From an uncultured Lachnospiraceae bacterium (GTDB lineage: Bacteria; Bacillota; Clostridia; Lachnospirales; Lachnospiraceae): a stretch of 64,000 bases of DNA. The stretch is taken from contig CANBFE010000008.1 of the NCBI GenBank assembly GCA_947367855.1, positions 57,182 to 121,181 on the forward strand, read 5' to 3'. Below the pieces are notes generated by a model. It ran no database searches. It worked only from the letters and a program-made list of their open reading frames with translations, and was not told where the DNA came from. Of the stretch, positions 44,250 through 50,742 are shown one piece after another; position 1 is the first letter of the stretch, and each line of letters starts with the position of its first letter. Position numbers and translations under genes: made by a program.

Positions 44250-47168
44250 TCACTTCGTATCCAAACCATACTCCTGACGCTTCTTGATGATCTCCGCATC
44301 TATGGATTCCACATAGCCTGCCAGTGTATCGAGCGGGTCCAGACTGATATCGTTAATTACCGCGTAGAACGCATTTTCCAGGTTTCGGCCTGTCAGGTAC
44401 GAACCGGGGATCTGACGGATCTCCCTCAGCCAGTAAAGGCTGTCGTCCAATACTGCCGCAATCTCCACAGGCCAGGATGTCTGTTCAAAGGATTCCAGGT
44501 TTGCCACCATGTACCGTCCGGAAGAACCCAGCACGGCTTCCATCTCCCGGGCATAACCCGTCTGTACATCCGCGGAAACCCACCATTTGATGAACTCCCA
44601 TGCCTCGTTCATGGTGCCGTCCCTCTCCACCGTGGGCTTAATCATAACCACGGAACTGGTGGTCACAGGAATACTGTGGTCTACCGTCCCGTCTTCCCTT
44701 CTGGTTCCGGGCACCAGGCTGATTCCCCATTTGCCGCTGATCTCCGGCGCGGAGACGCTCAGCGTATTATAGTTGGAGATATCCATGATGGCCAGGGGCA
44801 CGCTTCCCAGACGGAAACGGGTCACGAAACTGATGGTGGCGGAAAATCCGTACTTGGTATAATAATCCGTCCAGGTCTCAAAGCAGTCTACGGATTCTTC
44901 GCTCAGCAGAAGCGTCTCCTTCCCTGCCTCGTCATACAGCTCGCCGCCGTTCTGATACAGCATGGACAGATATACGCTGTTGATGGCCTTGGAAGTTCCT
45001 ACCCCGGAGGCTGCGCCCAGAGTCTGTATGGATTCCCTGTCCAGATACACCTGCATGTTGTAGGTGGCAAGAGAGGGAATAATGCTCACCAGATCTTCCC
45101 AGGTCTCCGGCACCATAATGCCGTACTGGGCCAGAATATCGCTGCGGTAGAACAGTACCGGAAAGCTCATCTGATCCGGCAGTCCGTACTGTTTTCCCTC
45201 AAACGCATAACTGTCAACCGCCGCTGGAGCAAACATGGCCGCCGTCTCCCCGTAGTCCGAAAACTGTTTCAGATCGTATGCCGCGCCCCTGTATCCCAGT
45301 TCCATGGGCATGGTGTTGGAAGCGCCGATCAATACATCCGGTCCGGTTCCTCCGGCCACAGCGGTCATGATAATGGAAATGTCCACCAGCTTCAGTTCCA
45401 CCTTGATATTCTTTCGGGAAGTAAAGCTTTCATTGATCAGCCGGCGAAGCACATCCATCTGATCCCGTCCTGTAGATACCCATACGGTGATGGTTTTGCC
45501 TTCCCCAGCCTCTTCGCTGTCCGCGGCTACATTGTAGTCATTGGTAAAGGAGCCGATAAAGGACTGAATCTCATGCTTTGCATTCTGGAAGAAACTGCCT
45601 TCCGCAGGGGGCAGCTTTTCTTCCGTTCCCTGAAGCTCCATCCAGTCGATGGTCAGAGCCTGCTGGGAAAGCGTAAGCACCGCGGATCCAAGGGAAGTAA
45701 TGGAGTCTCCTATGGTGGTGATCTTGTCCGTGATTCTGCTGGGGTACTCCGCTATCTCCAGAAACATGTCCGCGGATCTGTCTATGGACGAGCTTACGTC
45801 AGTGGTTCCTCCCGTAATCTCCATAACCTGACTGCAGATATCCGCAAGGCGTTCCCCTGCATGCTGCAGTTCCGTGGTGAGATTGGGAAGACGTCTGGTC
45901 AGCTGATAGTCCTGATATTTGGTAGGCGCAGTACTGGTGATCGCCGTGATGGAATAATAAATTTCCGAAATTTCGTCTATGGTTTCCCTCAGTTCCGAAG
46001 CCGCCTCCGCATATGCGCCCAGCGAACAGGTCAGACGGACAGTGTTCGTTCCCTCTTCAAAATAAAAATACAGATCTTCCCCCGCAACAGACTGCAGATA
46101 GTTCGTCTGGAAGGAATTGGAATACGGGAAACGAATATCCTGTGCTTCCGCATAGGGAACACTGCCGTTGACGGAAACCGCCCTGATGCCTGAAAAACCT
46201 ACGCTGTCCTTCTGCTTATAACGCATGGCAATGCGGTACAGCCCGGCTGCGGGCACATCCACCTTCCATTCCAGCCAGTCCCCCGCCTTCTTCCATCCGC
46301 TGCCGCCGATGGTATTCAGCACGATATAGGTAGGGTCATAGGGTTCAGAAAGAGGCGAAGTACGGTCATTCTGGGGATAAAAGCTGGGATTGGACTTCAG
46401 CGCCGCATCCTCTCCCTGGATCCTGTATGCGCCCGTGGTCATGATCTGAGCGCCTTCCTCCTGCCTTGCGGCAAGCCAGGAGGCATAGTCCTGCAGTTCC
46501 TCAGCCGGACGCAGGGTAATGCCGCGGATCATCATCCGGTCCTTCACCGCCTCGAAAGTCAATGTGTTTTTTCCCTTCTCCAGGTAAAACTTCAATCCCT
46601 TGTCGTCTCCGAAGAATCCCTCCGCATCCTTCAGGGATACCTTCTGCCAGTCCGCCACTTCAATCTGGGAAGGAAAAGACTGGTTGCCCTCCATCTCCTT
46701 GTAGCTTTCATCCGCATTGGCGTACATCCGATAAAAGACCAGAGGAGAAGCCTGGGCAAAAGGCAGTTCGCCGTTCAGGAGCAGGCGCATCTGAATATCG
46801 TTGCCGCCGTCCGGAACCGCGGCATATTCCATATCAATCTGGTAAAACCCCGCCGTGTTCACATCCACGTCCCATGTGATTTGTCCGTCGGTTCCGGTCA
46901 TTACCGTGTCCCCGTCCACGGTTACCTCCATCCCGTCGGCGGAAACATAATCAGAGCCTTTTAAAGTCACCGTGTCCGATCCGCTTCCTGCGGATTCATA
47001 GCGGCTCAGATACACATCATATGAATCCGCCACCGCATATTCCGGCACCTGCCCCATCACGGTGCCGCCTGCCGCGGCCTCGGAAGTCTTGGCGGGTATG
47101 GCAGATACACACAGGGAACCTGCCAGAACAAGCGCTAGCGCTATTGTTTTCTTATATACATTACGCAT
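44250..47168 (-). CDS. Solute-binding protein fused to two CBM-like domains, 972 aa
   Basis: Signal peptide 1-32 (IALALVLAGSLCVSAIPA) without a clear lipobox. Residues ~45-210 and ~240-390 are two beta-sandwich domains resembling CBM6/CBM35 modules (GFYQIDMEYAAVPDGGNDIQMRLLLNG; GLYRIAMRYKQKDSVGFSGIRAVSVNG). A helical segment (~395-535) follows, then a family-1 type binding domain from ~560 (TVWVSTGRDQMDVLRRLINES, GPDVLIGAS, GLPDQMSFPVLFYRSDILAQYG). CUT1 binding proteins are usually ~430 residues, so this is a fusion of glycan-binding modules to the transporter receptor. The ATG at 47168 has GGGAG upstream; a terminator-like hairpin lies 26 bases before it. Confidence 0.88.
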   Translation of the reverse strand: MRNVYKKTIALALVLAGSLCVSAIPAKTSEAAAGGTVMGQVPEYAVADSYDVYLSRYESAGSGSDTVTLKGSDYVSADGMEVTVDGDTVMTGTDGQITWDVDVNTAGFYQIDMEYAAVPDGGNDIQMRLLLNGELPFAQASPLVFYRMYANADESYKEMEGNQSFPSQIEVADWQKVSLKDAEGFFGDDKGLKFYLEKGKNTLTFEAVKDRMMIRGITLRPAEELQDYASWLAARQEEGAQIMTTGAYRIQGEDAALKSNPSFYPQNDRTSPLSEPYDPTYIVLNTIGGSGWKKAGDWLEWKVDVPAAGLYRIAMRYKQKDSVGFSGIRAVSVNGSVPYAEAQDIRFPYSNSFQTNYLQSVAGEDLYFYFEEGTNTVRLTCSLGAYAEAASELRETIDEISEIYYSITAITSTAPTKYQDYQLTRRLPNLTTELQHAGERLADICSQVMEITGGTTDVSSSIDRSADMFLEIAEYPSRITDKITTIGDSITSLGSAVLTLSQQALTIDWMELQGTEEKLPPAEGSFFQNAKHEIQSFIGSFTNDYNVAADSEEAGEGKTITVWVSTGRDQMDVLRRLINESFTSRKNIKVELKLVDISIIMTAVAGGTGPDVLIGASNTMPMELGYRGAAYDLKQFSDYGETAAMFAPAAVDSYAFEGKQYGLPDQMSFPVLFYRSDILAQYGIMVPETWEDLVSIIPSLATYNMQVYLDRESIQTLGAASGVGTSKAINSVYLSMLYQNGGELYDEAGKETLLLSEESVDCFETWTDYYTKYGFSATISFVTRFRLGSVPLAIMDISNYNTLSVSAPEISGKWGISLVPGTRREDGTVDHSIPVTTSSVVMIKPTVERDGTMNEAWEFIKWWVSADVQTGYAREMEAVLGSSGRYMVANLESFEQTSWPVEIAAVLDDSLYWLREIRQIPGSYLTGRNLENAFYAVINDISLDPLDTLAGYVESIDAEIIKKRQEYGLDTK

Positions 47169-47193
47169 GGTGCCATCTCCCATCCATTTTAAC

Positions 47194-47238
47194 AAAAAAG
47201 GTTCTCCTCCTGTATGAATACAAGGCGGAGAACCTTTT
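47194..47238 (-). terminator. Strong hairpin with T-run between the two binding-protein genes
   Basis: On the minus strand AAGGTTCTCCGCCTTGTA pairs with TACAGGAGGAGAACCTT (one bulge) and runs into TTTTTT; a shorter T-run is present on the other strand. It lies 12 bases after the first binding-protein stop, inside an otherwise continuous operon, so it should act as an attenuator that leaves the first binding protein in excess. Confidence 0.85.
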
Positions 47239-47250
47239 GTTCTTCAATCG

Positions 47251-48996
47251 TTATTCAGCTGCATCGTCGGAGCCATCGCCTTCGGCTTCCGCGCTGTCTT
47301 CACCTTCCGCAGAGCTGTCTTCACCTTCTGCAGAACTGTCTTCACCTTCCGCAGAGCTGCTGCCTTCTCCGCTTCCAAGAGGCTTGAATACGTCTTCCGG
47401 CACTAACTTCATTTCAATCAGCGCCTGCATATCCTGATTATAGGCAGATTCCATATTGGAACGGAGTGAACCGCCCTCGCAAATCGCCTCGGACAGATTC
47501 TTTCCCATCCCAAGCTCCAGTCCCTTCACGTCAGAAATCGGGTTAAATAGTTCCAAACGCTGACGCTCTTCGACAAAATGGTACAGTTCCTTGTCGATGG
47601 TATCTTCCTCAAGCCATCCGGGAGCGGTGATGATCTCTTCCTCTTCCTCTTCCGGTTCCGGCTCCACATAAGCGCTCAGGGAATCATCCCAGCCAATCCA
47701 CTCGGTCACCATGGAGAGTACCTGCATAGGATCGGCTTTACTTTCAATACCGTTGGTCAGACAGGTCAGGTAGCCGTCGAAGTATGTATGCATATAATTG
47801 TCGCTCAGCGTCTTATATGCGCCGGGATTTCCCACCTGACTCTCGTCGATGGTCACATTGCTGCCCCAGGGATAAGGAACAAAGCCAAGCTCAAATACAC
47901 CCTTTACGGCATCTGCCTGCCATGCGGCGCGGTGTGAGATCGCCACTGTCTGTCCCTTGTCGAAAGTTTCTCCAGGATAGTTCCAGTTGTCGTAGCCTAC
48001 AGTTCCGTCATCTTTGGGTTTACGGGGAACATTCTGCAGACCGTTCTCCACACACTTCTTCAGGAATTCCAGACACTCCAACATGGGTTCTGTACAGTAG
48101 TTCAGATTTCCGCTGGAAGCCATAATCTCGGTTCCGTTCCCGGCGGCGCCGAAGAGCATCCAGTAATACGGAGAAACAAACAGAGGATATTCATCCTCCC
48201 CCATTAACTGTTTCATCTCCAACAGATAATTATAGCAGTCGTCATAACTCCACTGCCCCCTGTCGAACATTTCAGCCGGAGTATACTCCATGCCCAGTTC
48301 CTTGATCATGGTAGCATTGTAGTAAAGTCCCTCGCCGCCCATGCTTCTTGAAATGCCGTAGTTCTTACCGCCCCACCAAAACTTGTAATTGTCCATGTAG
48401 AAATCGCTGCCGGCAAAGCTGTCGGTAAAATCATACAGCATATTGTTGGCAACATAAGACGCCACCCAGGTATAGTTGCAGTTCATGATATCCGCCACCG
48501 GCGTTCCCGCAATATACTGCTTAACCGTCTCGTCCGGAATATCCTCCCACACATCTGTAGGATTGGGCACAAAAGTGAGCTTTACATTATACTTTTTCTC
48601 AATGTAGTCTTTCTTGGCCTGTCTGTCCGCAACCTGATAAGGCTCCAGATTTTCTACAGATGGATCCAGATTTCCCAGGTCGTTATGGCCAAGCACCGTC
48701 AGCTCAATACCGCCGAAGTCATAAGCCGGATACAGATCCCCGTTGGGATTCACATAGGCCCCGTCTTCTTCCCCTTCTGCCTGACTGCTGCCGCTCTCGG
48801 ATGCTTCATCTCCTGCGGATTCGGAAGACTCCGTCCCGCTGTCCTCCGGGGAACCGCTCTCCGGGGAACCGCTCTCCGGGGAACTGCTCTCCGGCGCGCT
48901 GCTGTCGCCGGCGTCACTGCCGCAGCCTGCCAATGACATGGAAAGCATACATACGGACATTGCGCATGCCATTGTTCTTAGAAACTTTCTTTTCAT
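47251..48996 (-). CDS. CUT1-type solute-binding lipoprotein, first gene of the operon
   Basis: A 581-residue lipoprotein: signal MKRKFLRTMACAMSVCMLSM with lipobox SLAGC, a Ser/Glu/Pro-rich linker to about residue 78, then a binding domain (GIELTVLGHNDLG, YIEKKYNVKLTFVPNP, GTPVADIMNCNYTWV, GGKNYGISRSMGG). An acidic run (EPEPEEEEEE) interrupts the C-terminal lobe near 450, and the last ~35 residues are SSAEGED repeats. Both ends carry in-gene tandem repeats and could vary in length. The RBS is AAGGAGG. Promoter and leader lie in the invertible region upstream. The sugar bound is unknown. Confidence 0.9.
   Translation of the reverse strand: MKRKFLRTMACAMSVCMLSMSLAGCGSDAGDSSAPESSSPESGSPESGSPEDSGTESSESAGDEASESGSSQAEGEEDGAYVNPNGDLYPAYDFGGIELTVLGHNDLGNLDPSVENLEPYQVADRQAKKDYIEKKYNVKLTFVPNPTDVWEDIPDETVKQYIAGTPVADIMNCNYTWVASYVANNMLYDFTDSFAGSDFYMDNYKFWWGGKNYGISRSMGGEGLYYNATMIKELGMEYTPAEMFDRGQWSYDDCYNYLLEMKQLMGEDEYPLFVSPYYWMLFGAAGNGTEIMASSGNLNYCTEPMLECLEFLKKCVENGLQNVPRKPKDDGTVGYDNWNYPGETFDKGQTVAISHRAAWQADAVKGVFELGFVPYPWGSNVTIDESQVGNPGAYKTLSDNYMHTYFDGYLTCLTNGIESKADPMQVLSMVTEWIGWDDSLSAYVEPEPEEEEEEIITAPGWLEEDTIDKELYHFVEERQRLELFNPISDVKGLELGMGKNLSEAICEGGSLRSNMESAYNQDMQALIEMKLVPEDVFKPLGSGEGSSSAEGEDSSAEGEDSSAEGEDSAEAEGDGSDDAAE
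47293..47355. repeat. 21-bp tandem repeat x3 in the binding-protein 3' end
   Basis: Three units starting at 47293, 47314 and 47335 (GCTGTCTTCACCTTCCGCAG and variants) encode SSAEGED on the minus strand. Unit length is a multiple of three, so copy-number change would keep frame. Confidence 0.85.
48844..48894. repeat. 15-bp tandem repeat in the lipoprotein linker
   Basis: CTCCGGGGAACCGCT repeats from 48844 about three and a half times, encoding the SPESG-type linker just after the lipid anchor. It stays in frame on expansion. Confidence 0.8.
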
Positions 48997-49018
48997 AAAA
49001 CTACCTCCTTGTTATACA

Positions 49019-49054
49019 GCTCTTTTGCAGAGCATGTTAAGTTGCTTTGCAACT
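49019..49054. repeat. Two small stem-loops in the operon leader
   Basis: GCTCTTTTGCAGAGC (49019-49033) and AGTTGCTTTGCAACT (49040-49054) each form short hairpins just upstream of the first binding-protein RBS. They may affect mRNA stability or translation; this is inferred only. Confidence 0.5.
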
Positions 49055-49160
49055 ATTGTTGCCGGAATTCCCCTGAATGGATATGATCACACATCGTCAC
49101 GCCTGACCATTCCGTAACAGCTTCTGCCCTTCGGCAGTACAGAAAATTAAAACTACTTGT

Positions 49161-49192
49161 AAAATGCAACTTTCTATGTCAAATTGTTGCAT
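49161..49192. repeat. Left 32-bp inverted repeat of the recombinase segment
   Basis: This 32-bp site matches the reverse complement of 49891-49922 at 31 of 32 positions. It is itself an imperfect palindrome with ATGCAAC and GTTGCAT arms around a ~15-base core, as expected of a tyrosine-recombinase crossover site. Confidence 0.88.
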
Positions 49193-49229
49193 TTTTTATC
49201 GAATTGCAATATTTACTGTGTTAAGAATG

Positions 49230-49258
49230 ATTTTAGCACTTTTTATATTTTTTTTCAA
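49230..49258 (-). promoter_or_regulatory. Promoter of the sugar-uptake operon, inside the invertible segment
   Basis: On the minus strand TTGAAA (49258-49253), a 17-base spacer and TAAAAT (49235-49230), five of six matches at each hexamer. The predicted leader to the first binding-protein gene is about 225 bases and includes the left inverted repeat. Confidence 0.7.
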
Positions 49259-49286
49259 GTTATTTATTCAATCTTATCAAAAGTAA

Positions 49287-49865
49287 TTATATTTTTATTT
49301 TTGCAAAAACCTCATCCTTATCATCTTGCTCAATACAGAGATATCGTTTTGTGATTTGGTAGGCAGAATGATTAAATATACTCATTAAAAGGGCCGGAGC
49401 AGTTCCCTGTTTCCATGCGTGATAGCCAAATGTTTTCCGGAGCGAATGGCAGCTGATGCTCTCATTCAGTCCGGCAAAGGCTCCTGCCGCTTTTACAATT
49501 CTATAGGCCTGATAACGGCTTAAATGTCCCTTCTTCTGCTTTTGGCTTGTAAAAATCCATGTGGAGGGAGTACAACTGGAGGGATCTGTATAGTTCCGGA
49601 AAACAGTTTTCACTTCCCGGTTCATGTAAATTCGATTTTGTTTTCCCGTTTTCTGTTCAATTATCACAATGTGTGTTTTCCATTCTTTTCGCTGATAATC
49701 GTAGACATCTCCATAAGTAAGGCGCAGGATATCCGATATTCTAAGAGCTGTATTTAATCCCAGGATAATCAACATATAGTCTCGGGGATTTCGCTTTTCC
49801 GAAAGGTAATAGCTCTTGAGCAGTTTCAATTGTTCGGTGTTTCTGATTGGCTGTGTCACACTCAT
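49287..49865 (-). CDS. Small tyrosine recombinase/integrase, 192 aa
   Basis: From MSVTQPIRNTEQLK the protein is 192 residues, essentially the catalytic domain with a short N-terminal arm. All catalytic residues are present: Arg42 in ALRISD, Lys72, His140 and Arg143 in CHSLRKTFGYH, His166 in FNHSAY, and Tyr175 in KRYL. The size resembles small invertase-type recombinases more than full phage integrases. The ATG at 49865 follows AAAGGAG; the frame extends to 50081 but that extension crosses the right inverted repeat and is not family-like. Its position between inverted repeats suggests it inverts its own segment. Confidence 0.88.
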   Translation of the reverse strand: MSVTQPIRNTEQLKLLKSYYLSEKRNPRDYMLIILGLNTALRISDILRLTYGDVYDYQRKEWKTHIVIIEQKTGKQNRIYMNREVKTVFRNYTDPSSCTPSTWIFTSQKQKKGHLSRYQAYRIVKAAGAFAGLNESISCHSLRKTFGYHAWKQGTAPALLMSIFNHSAYQITKRYLCIEQDDKDEVFAKIKI

Positions 49866-49890
49866 CTTTTTCTTTCTCCTTTGTTCATTT

Positions 49891-49922
49891 ATGCAACATT
49901 TTGACATAGAAAGTTGCATTTT
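49891..49922. repeat. Right 32-bp inverted repeat of the recombinase segment
   Basis: Reverse-complement match (31/32) of 49161-49192, 25 bases upstream of the recombinase start. It contains TTGACA reading outward (49901-49906), as does the left copy. Confidence 0.88.
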
Positions 49923-49941
49923 TCTGTATTGCATCCTTCCC

Positions 49942-49970
49942 CTTCTACCTGCCTGCTTCCGATTTGTCAA
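49942..49970 (-). promoter_or_regulatory. Likely recombinase promoter, outside the right repeat
   Basis: On the minus strand TTGACA (49970-49965), 17 bases, TAGAAG (49947-49942), reading through the right inverted repeat into the recombinase. Being outside the segment, it would face the antisense strand of the gene after inversion. Confidence 0.5.
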
Positions 49971-50052
49971 CAATCCGAATCCACTGCTATCCGCCTCACC
50001 GCCACACCATATTACCTGCTGTATAAAAGGTTTGTCCCATACTCCGAAATAC

Positions 50053-50097
50053 AAAAAGGCCCACATGTCGGCAGCATCCATACATGTGAGACCTTTT
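50053..50097. terminator. Bidirectional hairpin terminator right of the recombinase segment
   Basis: CACATGT (50062-50068) and AAGG pair with ACATGTG and CCTT near 50082-50095, with T-runs on both strands (five on minus, four on plus). It separates the recombinase segment from the BlaI/M56 genes. The rest of 49866-50378 holds the right repeat, two promoters and operators, and no gene. Confidence 0.6.
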
Positions 50098-50258
50098 CCC
50101 TCTTAATTCGTTCCTGAATCCGTTCCCTCTTACCCCTGAACCGCCGATGGAACAGCCCGGAATAGAAGCGTGTCGCAGCTGCCCGACGGGGAAATTCCAC
50201 CCGGGATTTTACATTTTCCGTTTATTGGCAAAACTTCCTCCTCAAAAATATCGATAAG

Positions 50259-50277
50259 TCGTACACTTATTGTACGA
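50259..50277. promoter_or_regulatory. Inverted repeat upstream of blaI-like gene
   Basis: TCGTAC (50259-50264) and GTACGA (50272-50277) form a perfect 6-bp dyad with a 7-base spacer, about 45 bases upstream of the -35. A regulator site is possible. Confidence 0.4.
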
Positions 50278-50322
50278 AATGAAATAGTATCTGTCAATCT
50301 TTTTCAGGTTTTCGTGATAGTA

Positions 50323-50352
50323 TGGAGACGCAAACTATTGTGATAGTATAAA
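50323..50352 (+). promoter_or_regulatory. Promoter and BlaI-type operator of the BlaI/M56 operon
   Basis: TGGAGA (50323-50328), 18 bases, TATAAA (50347-50352). The dyad ACTAT-TGTG-ATAGT (50334-50347) lies between the hexamers and touches the -10, and ATAGTAT recurs at 50284, 50317 and 50343. This is the arrangement of an autoregulated BlaI/MecI operator. Confidence 0.6.
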
Positions 50353-50378
50353 ATCCGGGGGAACACAAAGGAGCACAT

Positions 50379-50738
50379 ATGGGAATAAAACTATTTGACT
50401 CTGAATTAAAGGTAATGTCCGTACTCTGGAAGGAGGGCGACTCCACCGCAAAATATATCTCGGATGTTCTGAACCGGGAAATCGGCTGGAACGTGAACAC
50501 CACCTACACGGTCATTAAAAAATGCATCAGAAAGGGCGCTGTCCAGCGCCTTGAACCCAATTTCCTGTGCCGCGCGCTGATTACCAAATCCCAGGTACAG
50601 GATGCGGAGACAACTGAACTGATCGACAAAGTGTACGACGGCTCAGCGGACCTTCTGTTCGCCTCCCTGTTAAACAGAAAGAATCTGTCGGAGGAACAGA
50701 TCGCACGGCTGAAGAAAATCGTGGAAGAAGGCAGGTGA
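50379..50738 (+). CDS. BlaI/MecI-family repressor
   Basis: A 119-residue winged-helix repressor (LFDSELKVMSVLWKEGDSTAKYISD, then NVNTTYTVIKKCIRKGAVQR) with a C-terminal dimerisation helix pair (LIDKVYDGSADLLFASLL, LSEEQIARLKKIVEEG). It should bind its own promoter dyad and be cleaved or released on signalling by the M56 protein encoded four bases downstream. The RBS is AAAGGAG. No beta-lactamase or PBP gene is adjacent, so the regulated output is unclear. Confidence 0.92.
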   Translation: MGIKLFDSELKVMSVLWKEGDSTAKYISDVLNREIGWNVNTTYTVIKKCIRKGAVQRLEPNFLCRALITKSQVQDAETTELIDKVYDGSADLLFASLLNRKNLSEEQIARLKKIVEEGR

Positions 50739-50742
50739 GAAC

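Larger units (their letters stand above)
49161..49922. other. Candidate invertible segment carrying a recombinase and an operon promoter
   Basis: Two 32-bp inverted repeats bound ~698 bases that contain a small tyrosine recombinase and, between its stop codon and the left repeat, a good promoter (49230-49258) pointing out across the left repeat into the sugar-uptake operon. Inversion would turn the promoter away from the operon. This is the layout of a phase-variation switch. The present orientation reads as ON. The 49193-49286 stretch holds only the promoter. Inversion itself is not shown by one sequence. Confidence 0.7.

Noticed and set aside
44163..46193. 676-codon plus-strand frame
   Set aside because: It is antisense to the CBM-fused binding protein and the permease start; it has no recognisable domain.
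49161..49922. Reading the inverted-repeat segment as an ordinary insertion sequence
   Set aside because: There is no DDE transposase, no obvious target duplication, and a tyrosine recombinase with dyad core sites plus an outward promoter fits inversion better. Mobility is not excluded.
49287..50081. Longer 264-codon start for the recombinase
   Set aside because: The extra 72 residues cross the right inverted repeat and the likely promoter and are not recombinase-like; ATG 49865 has a good ribosome site.
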